Assembly: GCA_034231615.1 (NCBI GenBank)
Contig: CM067312.1
Span: 3,203,001 to 3,267,000 of the forward strand
Source of the DNA: Meghimatium bilineatum
Lineage: Eukaryota > Mollusca > Gastropoda > Stylommatophora > Philomycidae
DNA length: 64,000 nt
Reading direction: 5' to 3'
Shown in pieces: positions 57,901 to 62,225 of this stretch. Every line of letters starts with the position of its first letter. Position 1 is the first letter of the stretch. The translations under genes and the position numbers were made by a program. A model generated the notes under the pieces. That model made no database searches, was not told the origin of the DNA, and was given only the letters and a program-made list of their open reading frames with translations.

Positions 57901-60482
57901 CTCTAGGTCTCCCTCTTCTTCTTACTCCAGGTGGCACCCAATATAGTGATTGCTGGGGAATTCTTAGGCTGTTCATTCTGAGAACATGGCCGATGTAAGT
58001 CCAACGCCTTTGTCTAATGAAGGAAGATATATAGGTTTGTTTGCTTTCCTCTCTTATAGTAGTGTTAGATTTAAAGTCACTCCACTTAACGTTCAGAATG
58101 GTACGTAGGCATTTGTTTTCAAAGGAGTCGAGTCTTTTATCTGTGGCTTTTGTGGCTTTCCAACTTTCGCACCCATATGATAGAATAGGGATGATGTTGG
58201 AGTTAAATAACTTGAGTTTTGTGGTGTTTCTTAGTGTGTTTGACGTCCATATGTTGCGTAGTTTATTGAAAGCACCCGCTGCAAGGGCAATACGGTGTAA
58301 AATTTCTTTTTATGAGTCTCCATCCAATGCTAGATTGGTGCCTAAATATGTAAAATTGTTGACTTTTAATAATGGAACATTTTGAATTTCTATGTTGTCG
58401 TTGGATCTCGTAAAATCTAGTATATGAGTTTTTGATGTGTTGATTTTCAACCCTATCTGATTTGAGTAGTGTTGGAGATTGTCAAACTTAGATTGAGCAT
58501 CTGTGTGGTTTGCGCTCAAAAGGGCCAGGTCATCTGCGTAGTCAAGATCTTCGAGAACGGTATTATTAATCCATGAGAACAGATGCTAGACTAAATAAGT
58601 ATCTACACTATGTTTCTCCTCTAACATATACAACAGTCTGCCACATTTTTACAATTCCAAACATATATATTAATGTCAACTATGTCTTCTTTCACAGAGC
58701 AAAGTCTGTCTTGTGTTCTTCATTGCATGCCTCAGAACAATAACTTCATCAAGTCATTTTTATTTTATACTTGCAGGTGACAGAAATTCTGAACACATTA
58801 CATGTAGCATTCACATCAGCTTGTAACAAGCGGAGCGACACAAGTGCTAGTTCTACTGCTGTCAGCACACAGAGCCAGGTGTGCACCTCTTGTCCACTGC
58901 ATCAGTTCCACAGAATCTGTCAAGAAATTCATTGTGAGTATTTTATACTGGGACTATAAAATATGGTGCTACATTATGTTTGAATTTGTGTAGGTCCTAA
59001 AGAAAGCGTTTTAGTCGAAACGTCATCTGCCTTTGTGTAATTTCACTGTTTTACATCATTTTTACTATTCATAGCACTTGAATTTACTAATTTCTATTCG
59101 TACTCACATTTTTTCTTCTTTACTGCAGCCCCTTATATTTCTAGCTTGTTGGTTTATCCCTGACACTGGCGATCTATTTCTGAATATATGTAGATCTCAT
59201 CAGGAGTACATGTTATTTGACTTGATTGAATCTGAATTGATTTATTGATTTAACTTGATATAAACATGGTTTTTAATAAACTAACACAACTTAGATTGTT
59301 TAATTCATTAATGCTACCTGTATTGACACATAATACCTGTATATTGATATACTACCTGTATTGACATACTACCTGTATATTGATATACTACCTGTATTGA
59401 CATACTACCTGTATATTGATATACCACCTGTTTTGACATACTACCTGTATTGACATACAGATGTGAAAGCTGGAAATCCACACAAGAAATATACAGTAAA
59501 TTAATCACTTTTGAAAAAAGTGCCTTTGAAGAATATTGAACATAAAATGGTCCGATTTTAAAACAAGTGATTAACTGAGGGAAGAGACAAGAACCAGAAT
59601 TTATGTATAATGAGAAGATGCTGGCATTACATCAGCCATATACTGAGAATAGATGAAGACAGTCTTCCTAAGGAAGACTCAAGGACACTCAAGGAAAGAT
59701 TTTCTACAGAAATGTTTTAGTTTGAAAGTTGTATTCAATTCTGTGTTTTATATCTAGATCTTGGTTGTAATGTCCACCCAACATAGCATATAGTTTCTAT
59801 TAAACCACCATAGAAGCCAACAAAAATTTGTGATATCATTGCCTTCAACATAGAACACTGAGTGTTTTGTGTGTGGAGATGGTTGCCTTCAACATAGAAC
59901 ACTGAGTGTTTTGTGTGTGGAGATGGTTGCCTTCAACATAGAACACTGAGTGTTTTGTGTGTGGAGATGGTTGCCTTCAACATAGAACACTGAGGGTTGT
60001 GTGTGGAGATGGTTGCCTACAACATAGAACACTGAGTGTTTTGCGTGTGTGTGTGTGTGGAGATGGTTGCCTTCAACATAGAACACTGAGTGTTTTGCGT
60101 GTGTGTGGAGGTGTTTGCCTTCAACATAGAACCTGCCATGCATCTTGTAAGAGGTGCCTAAGGAGGGTTTTGTGATTGTTGCAGTCAGTCACATCCCATA
60201 AAGGGTGAATGTGACCTGGAAGCCGTACAAAAGTTGGATGTGTTAGGCTGAAAGATGCAGATAATGCAGCTTAGCTGTAAACCATGACAGAATGCAATCT
60301 TTTCTCCAGACTACATCCTCCTAATCTGTAGGAGTTTGAGAACGACCAAATGAAAAAGAAGATGATATTTTGTTGTTGTCCTTATTTCAGCTTTGTCACC
60401 TCAAGCTGCTTATGAACTGCTGGTCAAGAAAGTCAATTTTTTGCCAGATAAAGAATTTCACGAGCTGAACCAACTTATGCAG
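31665..60482 (+). CDS. TBC1D1/TBC1D4-type RabGAP, N-terminal half, seven exons, 3' partial
   Basis: Homologue of TBC1D1/TBC1D4 (AS160), which couples Akt/AMPK signalling to Rab GTP hydrolysis on transport vesicles. Exons are 31665-32042, 49336-49476, 50937-51083, 52754-53419, 56132-56224, 58777-58933 and 60391-60482. They total 1674 nt, exactly 558 codons, with GT/AG borders and compatible phases. The first PTB domain is at about residues 20-145 (FSAIFLGSMSVNRL, LQPWVMAEI, CHVYLAE, QLFQAIRDASK). A second PTB starts at VKYLGRAKVGARRL (about 174), is split by a Ser-rich linker, and resumes at MVLQIGQQDISLISLDKK, then FGIVARD, VTEILNTLHVAFTSA and CTSCPLHQFHRICQEI. The same order and the SQG junction occur in vertebrate TBC1D1/4. 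The Rab-GAP TBC domain must lie beyond the window. Met at 31665 is chosen because the PTB begins about 20 residues later, as in the family. A non-coding first exon upstream is possible. Confidence 0.9.
32115..32392. repeat. Tandem repeat, 42 bp, about 6.5 copies
   Basis: Units follow ACATTTCAGTCTTGTGAACA CATGTTTACAACACCTCAAC AA with drift. The array starts about 70 bp after the TBC1D exon 1 splice donor. Both strands are open over several units, an artefact of the 14-codon unit. Confidence 0.9.
32415..32938 (-). repeat. LINE 3' fragment
   Basis: Reverse-strand sequence codes, with breaks, for the GRPREKILDNLALWHER type end found in animal LINEs. In plus sense GACAATCTAGCATTGTGGCA and AGAACATCGGCACCAGAAAT are read on the minus strand. 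Relative: 51295-51620. Confidence 0.5.
32939..33162. repeat. Poly(C) tract and poly(G) tract, about 190 bp apart
   Basis: Roughly 19 C residues at 32939-32957 and about 16 G residues at 33145-33160. On one strand they could pair, or each could form a quadruplex or i-motif. Between them is AT-rich sequence with no repeat recognised. Confidence 0.8.
33163..34089. other. Intronic DNA, no exon supported
   Basis: An 84-codon frame at 33392-33646 has no recognisable motif. At 33955-34010, minus strand, TCTTGAAAAAGGTTCAATTT then GAGCCGATACGT resembles the motif group at 41480. Confidence 0.4.
34090..34400 (+). repeat. LINE fragment, family LB, degenerate
   Basis: Matches 24000-24390 at GGCAGGTTTTAAGAACATAG, TCACAACAGGCAAGACTGAA and CACCTACGCCAACCAGAATG GCAC. 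Full of indels. Confidence 0.65.
34401..34764. other. Intronic DNA, low-complexity CA/TA-rich
   Basis: ACATA/CACA-rich sequence that gives misleading open frames on both strands. No feature recognised. Confidence 0.4.
34765..35560 (-). repeat. LINE fragment, family LC
   Basis: Minus translation from 35455: MKEFTYLVSITSSNGTNIKE, IRHRCNIAYRILGPM, then LDYIRRQQIKWFSHASRL. The 3' end (34765-35030) is the non-coding tail also seen at 7962-8200 and 43020-43200. Multiple frameshifts. Confidence 0.7.
35590..35700 (-). repeat. Hammerhead-like motif repeat (degenerate)
   Basis: The minus strand reads TCTTGATAAAGGCCCTTTGG then TAGAAACATC: the TTGATAAAG - short stem - GAAAC - TC layout shared with 41480, 44030 and 58995. 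Confidence 0.4.
36393..36502. repeat. 28 bp tandem repeat, left part
   Basis: Four degenerate units of ACACACTACAAAATATACAG TAGTACTAT. The array continues at 36694. Confidence 0.8.
36604..36692 (-). repeat. tRNA-derived SINE head inside the 28 bp array
   Basis: The minus strand gives GTGGCGGAGTGGTACAGGGC (A-box-like) and TACTGAGTTTGATCCCCGCC (B-box-like) at tRNA spacing, with complementary ends GTGGCGG and CCGCCAC. It replaces about 190 bp of array, so it looks inserted there. Not a standard intact tRNA gene. Confidence 0.55.
36694..36917. repeat. 28 bp tandem repeat, right part
   Basis: About seven units of ACACACTGCTAAAATACAGT AGTACAAT. The last five or six are almost identical. Confidence 0.93.
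37195..37392 (+). repeat. LINE 3' fragment
   Basis: AAAATGGGTACCGGTTGGCA, AAAGGTATGACTATGGGTCT CAACAACATGC and GGAGAGCTCTGGTTTCTGCA also occur, diverged, at 60960-61225. This is the extreme 3' coding end of an LD-like LINE. Confidence 0.65.
37393..37520. repeat. Duplicated GATA-rich segment, about 60 bp
   Basis: AGATATATTAGATTATATTA GCTAACTAGGTAGG occurs twice, followed by GATAGATGTATAGCTAAC. Confidence 0.75.
37652..37948. repeat. MITE-like element with inverted ends
   Basis: The left end GGGGTTGTCCATAAATAAAG TCAACA faces the right end, whose complement reads TAGGTGCTGTTCATAAGTCA ACAA. Inner parts also pair (TTTTTGACACTCCCC near the left; GTGTGACAGTTG complement near the right). About 295 bp and non-coding. 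Superfamily not assigned. Confidence 0.5.
37949..38659. other. Intronic DNA, nothing recognised
   Basis: No exon, RNA or repeat copy supported. Confidence 0.4.
38660..38757. repeat. (TA)n microsatellite
   Basis: About 98 bp of nearly pure TA with a few slips (TAATATTA). Confidence 0.97.
38988..39417 (+). mobile_element. Unclassified 430 bp GC-rich insert with target duplication
   Basis: Flanked by GGTTAGTTAAAA at 38976-38987 and 39418-39429. A hairpin near the left end has 11 bp arms around TT (GAAGCGAGCAC...GTGCTCGCTTC, 39009-39032). A second near the right end has 9 bp arms (GACCAGGCA...TGCCTGGTC, 39363-39387). The right end AACCAAACCTAACCAAA could be a retroposon tail. A 114-codon frame (39020-39364) is open but its product is unrecognised. 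The GC content stands out from the AT-rich intron. Confidence 0.7.
39430..40528. other. Intronic DNA, nothing recognised
   Basis: Only short homopolymer C runs (40371, 40505). No exon seen. Confidence 0.4.
40529..40700 (-). repeat. LINE 3' end, family LA
   Basis: Minus translation: MDRLQSSRVHHQDKRQWMLE, then ICCSQPSLLRRHLMMM, ending in a (GAT)n tail. It matches 16560-16699. Confidence 0.8.
41394..41922. mobile_element. Foldback element with a hammerhead-like motif in each arm
   Basis: The left arm 41394-41621 is the reverse complement of the right arm 41698-41922 (about 85% by eye), with a 76 bp loop. Arm landmarks are GGTAACACT, CAGGTTGTTTTAT, TAGTCGAAACGTCGTCTG, CACATTGCCTCTA and GGAAGCAAAGATGA. 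On the minus strand the left arm has TGTCCTGATGAAGGCTTTTA then GTCGAAACGTCGTCTGG: CTGATGA, a GGCT/AGTC stem, GAAA and CGTC. An extra A precedes the stem. The right arm copy is decayed (CTTGATGA, GAAGC). No ORF is supported. Confidence 0.8.
41943..42180 (+). repeat. tRNA-derived SINE, family T
   Basis: The head has TGGCTGAGCGGTTAGAG (A box) and GAGTTCGATCTCC (B box) at tRNA spacing. A body follows with CACCCTGAACATGACGTGGC, GGCACAGGCCATTCGA and CTCTGTAACTCCCTAACGGG, ending in an A-rich tail. A second copy on the minus strand is at 47085-47312. Because both share the non-tRNA body, this is a SINE rather than a Ser/Leu tRNA gene. Confidence 0.88.
42590..42750 (-). repeat. SINE-like repeat, family S1
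   Basis: CATGCTGAAGTTGGATATGT, GTAAACCATGACACATCGCA and CTGCAGGAGTTTGAGAACGA identify a minus copy. It is head-to-head with the next copy. Confidence 0.75.
42795..42975 (+). repeat. SINE-like repeat, family S1
   Basis: TGTTCTCAAACTCCTGCATA, GGCAAGATGTAGTCCTGAAA, GGGATGGGACCGCCAACTGA and the end ATGCATGACAGGCAAC. Confidence 0.75.
43020..43200 (-). repeat. LINE 3' tail (LC-like)
   Basis: Similar to 7962-8200, with a (CTAT)n run at the start and GGAGATGGCCTTTCTGTGTG. Confidence 0.55.
43201..43754. other. Intronic DNA, nothing recognised
   Basis: No supported exon. The two overlapping open frames on opposite strands show no family features. Confidence 0.4.
43755..43925 (-). repeat. LINE 3' end, family LB
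   Basis: CAAGTGCCATGCCGAGTGAC GTAGGCGATCATG is the complement of the LB end at 24350-24385 (CATGACCGCCTACGCCACCC GGCATGGCACC). Confidence 0.65.
43950..44070 (-). repeat. Hammerhead-like motif repeat
   Basis: The minus strand reads TTCTTGATAAAGACCTTTTG then GTCGAAACGTCCATCC. A perfect 4 bp GACC/GGTC stem with a TTTT loop, then GAAA and CGTC, is preserved. The CTGATGA box has become TTGATAA. Confidence 0.5.
44551..44736. repeat. Minisatellite, 6 x 30 bp
   Basis: Six units of CGCAATCTACCTACTTCTGT GGGTAATAAA with three point variants. Flanking it are diverged direct repeats (44410-44470 and 44860-44915) sharing ACACGGCTCATAC and AGAAAATA. Confidence 0.95.
44940..45404. other. Intronic DNA, nothing recognised
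   Basis: No exon or repeat copy supported. Confidence 0.35.
45405..45830 (+). repeat. LINE 3' fragment, degenerate
   Basis: Broken translation with FEMRCYRRILRTRY and ERLITEGRIDDNREIWRPRR-like pieces, followed by GATGATGATT. LB/LA type. Confidence 0.5.
45888..45937. repeat. (TC)n(TA)n microsatellite
   Basis: A run of TC dinucleotides passes directly into TA dinucleotides. Confidence 0.95.
45948..46122. repeat. hAT-like MITE
   Basis: The left end CAGTGCAGGATTTACCT faces the complement of the right end (GTAGTGCCGGATTTAGACTT). About 175 bp, including a poly(C) run. The outer flanks both contain CATATATG/CATATG, as a short duplication would give. Confidence 0.5.
46350..46560. repeat. Duplicated segments plus S1 3' end
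   Basis: AATAGATGGACATGGTGGTG TTCATGTCTAACTTATGTAG recurs near 46415 and 46485 and again at 47870-47960. At 46503-46560 the S1 end (CACCTCTTGAACATGCATGG) follows. Confidence 0.55.
46640..46725 (-). repeat. tRNA-like SINE head
   Basis: The minus strand has GGAATAGTGGTTAAGCCATT (A-box-like) and CACAGGTCTGATCCTGGGCC (B-box-like). No intact cloverleaf; tail not identified. Confidence 0.4.
47085..47312 (-). repeat. tRNA-derived SINE, family T
   Basis: Minus strand: CATGGTCGAGAGGTTAGAGC, CTAGAGTTCGATCTACGG, then the shared body CACCCTGTACATGACTTGGC and CTGCAACTCCTTAATGGGG. Second copy of 41943-42180. Confidence 0.88.
47434..48596. mobile_element. Foldback element with about 350 bp inverted arms
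   Basis: The left arm 47434-47780 is the complement of the right arm 48151-48596 at over 90% by eye. Shared landmarks are GAGGTATTTTAAAGAGCAAA, GGGGGCTTACCTCCTCTCCG, TGTCATCCTGCATTATTCTG, GCATATGGCCTTTTTTGGAC and TAACTGAGGTGACACC. The right arm is about 100 bp longer because a 50 bp block (GGGACAAAACATGTACCCAT...) is present about three times at 48165-48320. Loop 47781-48150, no ORF. Fragments of the same family are at 48975-49160 and 53905-54060. Confidence 0.85.
48680..48960 (+). repeat. Interspersed repeat, family W
   Basis: AACTTCTAGTTGAGGGTGCA, GGAGGTGACTAAGGAAAGTT, CAACTTGTCACCTGTGAAAA and ATAATCCCCAGGAATGATGA. Confidence 0.75.
48975..49160. repeat. Fragment of the 47434 foldback family
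   Basis: CTGGAATGTCTCCCTTAGAT, CCTTGAGACAACCTTATATG and GTGAGGGTGTCCCCTCAATA align with the right arm at 48150-48360. Confidence 0.5.
49336..49476 (+). CDS. TBC1D1/4-like exon 2
   Basis: 47 codons, phase 0. The acceptor is ttctctctcacag and the donor GAG|gttagt. It encodes the last helix of PTB1 (IPQLFQAIRDASKDV) and a Ser/Asp-rich linker. It corresponds to the VPEIISSIRQAGKIA region of vertebrate TBC1D1. Confidence 0.88.
49927..50187 (-). repeat. LINE fragment, family LA, first of two in a row
   Basis: Minus translation: SMLMYGSQTWAINKQLEDRI, DAFEMWVYRRIVRTSWKEKK, TNKEVLKNT. It is 5'-truncated and abuts the next copy. Confidence 0.8.
50192..50900 (-). repeat. LINE fragment, family LA
   Basis: Minus translation: MRIIKCYIYSILMYGSEKWT, TSWKENKTNKEVLNTLNMKK, IKYFGHIKRHDTLLKTLLEG, then the (GAT)n tail at 50192. 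About 85-90% like 16250-16699. Ends 36 bp before TBC1D exon 3. Confidence 0.85.
50937..51083 (+). CDS. TBC1D1/4-like exon 3
   Basis: 49 codons, phase 0. The acceptor is ataatttcag and the donor CAG|gtgtga. It encodes the opening strand and helix of the second PTB domain (VKYLGRAKVGARRL, DYIDSVAERLIV) and a charged tail (EEVDQERKRQEEQ). Confidence 0.88.
51170..51290. repeat. Tandem duplication, 2 x 51 bp
   Basis: GTGAGAGTTTGCTACAGATT ACAAATATGGAGAGATGGAC ACAGAT is repeated with one change. Confidence 0.85.
51295..51620 (-). repeat. LINE 3' fragment
   Basis: Reverse-strand GAAGAATAGTGGAGGATGAT ACCAAATC and GGACCTTGTGGGGACCATTA resemble the KTWWRMIPNQLGPCGDHY-type end of LINE products. Low complexity follows. 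Confidence 0.4.
51795..51934. repeat. Minisatellite, 7 x 20 bp
   Basis: Seven units of AGGAAYGGTAGATGTGTAAG with a C/T alternation at one site. Confidence 0.95.
52013..52100. repeat. hAT-type repeat end
   Basis: CAGTGGTCCTCATCCTGTTT matches the CAGTGGTTCTCAACC-type end of hAT MITEs. A possible far end around 52500 (AGTAGTTCTCAATG) is weak. The region between holds the TTAGGG-containing repeats. Confidence 0.35.
52110..52372. repeat. Four diverged repeats of 60-75 bp with TTAGGG-like spacers
   Basis: Each unit has CATCACCAGGGCATTTTAAG GTTTATTAGTCTATTCTTTG TTGTTA. Two are followed by telomere-like GGGTTTAGTGTTAGGTTTAG GG or GGGTTAGGGTTTGG. Confidence 0.85.
52754..53419 (+). CDS. TBC1D1/4-like exon 4 (Ser-rich linker with two basophilic kinase motifs)
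   Basis: 222 codons, phase 0. The acceptor is caatatacag and the donor CAG|gttggt. It holds a long low-complexity linker rich in Ser, Asp and Glu, then re-enters the PTB fold (FSGIMVLQIGQQDISLIS). Two RxRxxS motifs are seen: RRRHGS (Ser 233 counted from Met 31665) and RRRHSS (Ser 365). In vertebrates the same inter-PTB region carries Akt/AMPK/14-3-3 sites. Confidence 0.9.
53905..54060. repeat. Fragment of the 47434 foldback family
   Basis: GATGATGAAATAATTCCTTT AGCAGTG, CAAAAGCATGGATCCTCAGT and CTCAAAGACCTGGTTGTTCT align with the left arm at 47575-47735. Confidence 0.5.
54051..54366. repeat. Minisatellite, about 13 x 25 bp
   Basis: Units GGTGGTTTATGAATACATGT TTTAG with few changes (one short unit, one GGG variant, CATAT for CATGT). 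Confidence 0.95.
54651..54882. repeat. Tandem repeat, about 60 bp, four copies
   Basis: CACAGTTATGATCTCTTTCA CAGTTGACAGATTGTCAGTA TATTCAG alternates with a 2 bp shorter unit (GGTTCTTTCAC). Confidence 0.92.
54885..54985 (-). repeat. Interspersed repeat, family W, fragment
   Basis: Minus sense of GGACTTCTAGTTCAGAGTTA, ACCACTGTTTTCTTTCCAGG and GAAGGTAACTAAGAAAAG. Confidence 0.6.
55070..56131. other. Intronic DNA, nothing recognised
   Basis: A poly(G) run at 55073-55084, a short CTTCCCTTTCTCTTAAT duplication near 55290, and no supported exon until 56132. Confidence 0.4.
56132..56224 (+). CDS. TBC1D1/4-like exon 5
   Basis: 31 codons, phase 0. The acceptor is atattttgcag and the donor GTG|gtaagc. 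It encodes GSHKKDIFGIVARD and YCYILRCLSEAV, matching the HFGFICRES and FQC-EALV part of vertebrate PTB2. Confidence 0.88.
56417..56720. repeat. Degenerate 17-18 bp repeats rich in TGACTCA, block 1
   Basis: Built on ACTGACTCACCATAACC. I count six TGACTCA and one TGAGTCA, the AP-1/bZIP palindrome, in about 300 bp. Confidence 0.85.
56721..57059. repeat. Sequence between the two TGACTCA blocks, with hammerhead-like relic
   Basis: At 56945-57040, CTTCTTGATAAAGATCTCTT then GTTTTGTAAACTAACTATAT matches 13925-14010. Confidence 0.45.
57060..57360. repeat. Degenerate repeats rich in TGACTCA, block 2
   Basis: Units such as CCACTGACTCATCCCAAC. Five further TGACTCA sites. Likely the same array as block 1, split by 340 bp. 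Confidence 0.85.
57590..57749 (-). repeat. SINE-like repeat, family S2, hit by a LINE
   Basis: TCTCTATTCTCTAGACTACA TCCTTTTGGATG and GGATCATTTTCCTGCTACAA G. Its end TGAGAACAGATG is duplicated around the following LINE. Confidence 0.65.
57750..58573 (-). mobile_element. LINE insertion, family LD, 5'-truncated, with target duplication
   Basis: Flanked by TGAGAACAGATG at 57738-57749 and 58574-58585. On the minus strand it opens in the RT palm (LDYADDLALLSANHTDAQSK), then GLKINTSKTHILDF and NNFTYLGTNLALDGDS. It ends with the GRPRETLR...QRQKWKAMVSS block and an (AACAT)n tail at 57750. Single frameshifts are present. Confidence 0.9.
58777..58933 (+). CDS. TBC1D1/4-like exon 6
   Basis: 157 nt, ending after the first base of a Ser codon. 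The acceptor is atacttgcag and the donor ATT|gtgagt. It encodes the closing PTB helix (TEILNTLHVAFTSACNK) and the Cys pair CTSCPLHQFHRICQEI, equivalent to CEGCPLQSLHKLCERI in TBC1D1. Confidence 0.92.
58985..59045 (+). repeat. Hammerhead-like motif repeat (degenerate)
   Basis: GTCCTAAAGAAAGCGTTTTA then GTCGAAACGTCATCTGCC. The GAAACGTC part is intact and the CTGATGA box is changed to CTAAAGA. Confidence 0.45.
59325..59460. repeat. Tandem repeat, 36 bp, about 3.5 copies
   Basis: CTACCTGTATATTGATATAC TACCTGTATTGACATA repeated with small changes. Confidence 0.9.
59453..59700 (+). repeat. LINE fragment, LD-like, degenerate
   Basis: YRCESWKSTQEIYSKLITFE, then LHQPYTENR-like pieces, as in 18180-18360. 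Confidence 0.55.
59839..60132. repeat. Minisatellite, about 6.5 x 44 bp
   Basis: TTGCCTTCAACATAGAACAC TGAGTGTTTTGTGTGTGGAG ATGG, with a (GT)n slip in the later units. It ends directly at the S1 element. Confidence 0.95.
60125..60362 (-). repeat. SINE-like repeat, family S1, near full length
   Basis: GAACCTGCCATGCATCTTGT AAGAGG, TCACATCCCATAAAGGGTGA, GTTGGATGTGTTAGGCTGAA, GTAAACCATGACAGAATGCA and TCTGTAGGAGTTTGAGAACG. It ends 28 bp before TBC1D exon 7. Confidence 0.8.
60391..60482 (+). CDS. TBC1D1/4-like exon 7 (last one seen)
   Basis: 92 nt completing 31 codons with the split Ser. The acceptor is cttatttcag and the donor CAG|gtagat. It encodes LSPQAAYELLVKKV and DKEFHELNQLMQ, parallel to the LQKHLTTLTNQEQATIFEEVQ segment. 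No further exon could be recognised up to the window end. Confidence 0.82.
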
Positions 60483-60879
60483 GTAGATAATATCTTTAGT
60501 TATCTTTCATATATAGAATTTCTTTACGGTCGACGGAATATAAAATGTTGTTATTTGTTGAGAGGTAAGTAAAGACATTGTTGAAAATATTAAACATGTA
60601 CATCAATCAAGTTAGGGGAAATGAGATATCCAGTCAAAACTGGAAGCCACAACCAGCAAGAACAGGTTGGTGTTGTTTCAATTCCTAGAAATTATGAACA
60701 TTTAGCTCTTTCTTCCTGTGTGTGATGTGGTAGTTTCTCACGAGAGCTTTATTCAGAACCTAGAAGACTCCAACTCGCTGCAATATGTACTGTTTTGATA
60801 AGAAATATTTTATTCAGAGCAAATCACAGCAAATGATTCATGGTAAATCAGGTTTTTTTCTACCTTTCCACAACATGCA

Positions 60880-61230
60880 GAGTTGGGGTAATGAACTTCA
60901 GCTTCCCTGCCAAGCATCTTCTCCTATCAAAGATGTCCATAGCAACCAAGATCTGTCCCTTGGTCATTGGGATGTGTGGGCACCAACCAGTGCATTCCCC
61001 ATCATCTGAGAATAAATGAAAATAGACTGCCACTACAAGCAATAAAATGGGAACCAGATGACAAAAGAAAAAGAAGTTGACCAAGAAAAACTCTTCCCAG
61101 AACAACAAAGAAAGAGGTGTATGACTATGGGTATCAACAAAATGCAAGAATTGAACATCACAGTGCTCCAACTGGAAAGCTCTGGTTTCTGCCCTTTGCA
61201 TCAATTCTGCACTGTAGGAACATATGTTGA
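60880..61230 (+). repeat. LINE 3' fragment
   Basis: AAAATGGGAACCAGATGACA, GTATGACTATGGGTATCAAC AAAATGC and GGAAAGCTCTGGTTTCTGCC match 37195-37392. Confidence 0.6.
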
Positions 61231-61693
61231 TTATTACCTTGGCACACCACACATATCTATAGGTGCTTAGATCTCTGCTTCAGTAAATTTGTTGGGTTTT
61301 TTTACTCTCAGGTAAATCTCCGATGGTTCCTGTTCTGTGTTCGTTGAGTGTTCTTTTTGAAATTTTCATGAGTTGTTCTTTCCATGCTACTCTAACCCTT
61401 ACTCCCAATTACCACATTCTCAATACTGACTCATGATCATTGACTTCAAAATCCTCAGATCGTGCAGACTCTTATAGAGCATTGAATACTGTGTCCATAA
61501 GTTTACTGCCTGATATAGAAGCAGAACTAGCCAACATGTCGCTTGCTCATTTCCCTTCACACTTATATGTCTGAGAACAAAGATGAAAGTGATTTTGGTC
61601 AGTGAGAACTAATTCTTATCCCTCTCCATTGACTCCATCCATCGCCAACGCCTTCACCTGATTTAACTTTCTGGATCTACTCATCAAGTCACT
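61231..61693. other. Intronic DNA, nothing recognised
   Basis: No exon was found that continues the TBC1D reading frame. Confidence 0.4.
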
Positions 61694-61897
61694 CAGTATG
61701 CATGCATGAGACTACTCAGGGTTCAGTGAGTATGCATTTATGAGACTACTCAGGGTTCAGTGAGTATGCATGCATGAGACTACTCAGGGTTCAGTGAGTA
61801 TGCATGCATGAGACTACTTAGGGTTCAGTGAGTATGCATTCGTGAGACTACTCAGGGTTCAGTGAGTATGCATGCATGAGACTACTTAGGGTTCACT
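61694..61897. repeat. Minisatellite, 6 x 34 bp
   Basis: GTGAGTATGCATGCATGAGA CTACTCAGGGTTCA, with ATGCATTTATG or ATGCATTCGTG variants. Confidence 0.94.
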
Positions 61898-62159
61898 CAG
61901 CAAACCCATATTCATCCTATAGTTTCTACCTGTATTAGTCAAGCACTCTACTTACAGAATATGGGGGCAATTATCACATCATAACTGACAGAAATCAAAC
62001 AATTTACCTGTTATCTCACTTGTGCTGTAGCCCTAAAACACTTTCCTAAGATCTTCTGTTTAAGACAATGTGATATCATTTCCTGCTACAGTTTCATCTG
62101 TCTCATACATTTGTATATTATGTCAATAATCTCTGAACTTTCAAGAGTTGTTAACCCCT

Positions 62160-62225
62160 GTTTTCTTCTTCTGAGTTCATTCTCAAACTCCTGCAGGTTA
62201 ACAGGATGTAATCCAGATAACACAA
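62160..62225 (+). repeat. SINE S1 fragment, source of the next array
   Basis: CATTCTCAAACTCCTGCAGG TTAACAGGATGTAATCCAGA TAACACAATG is the S1 start. Its next block (GTGTTGTGTCATGG...TACAGC in other copies) is what the following array repeats. Confidence 0.8.
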
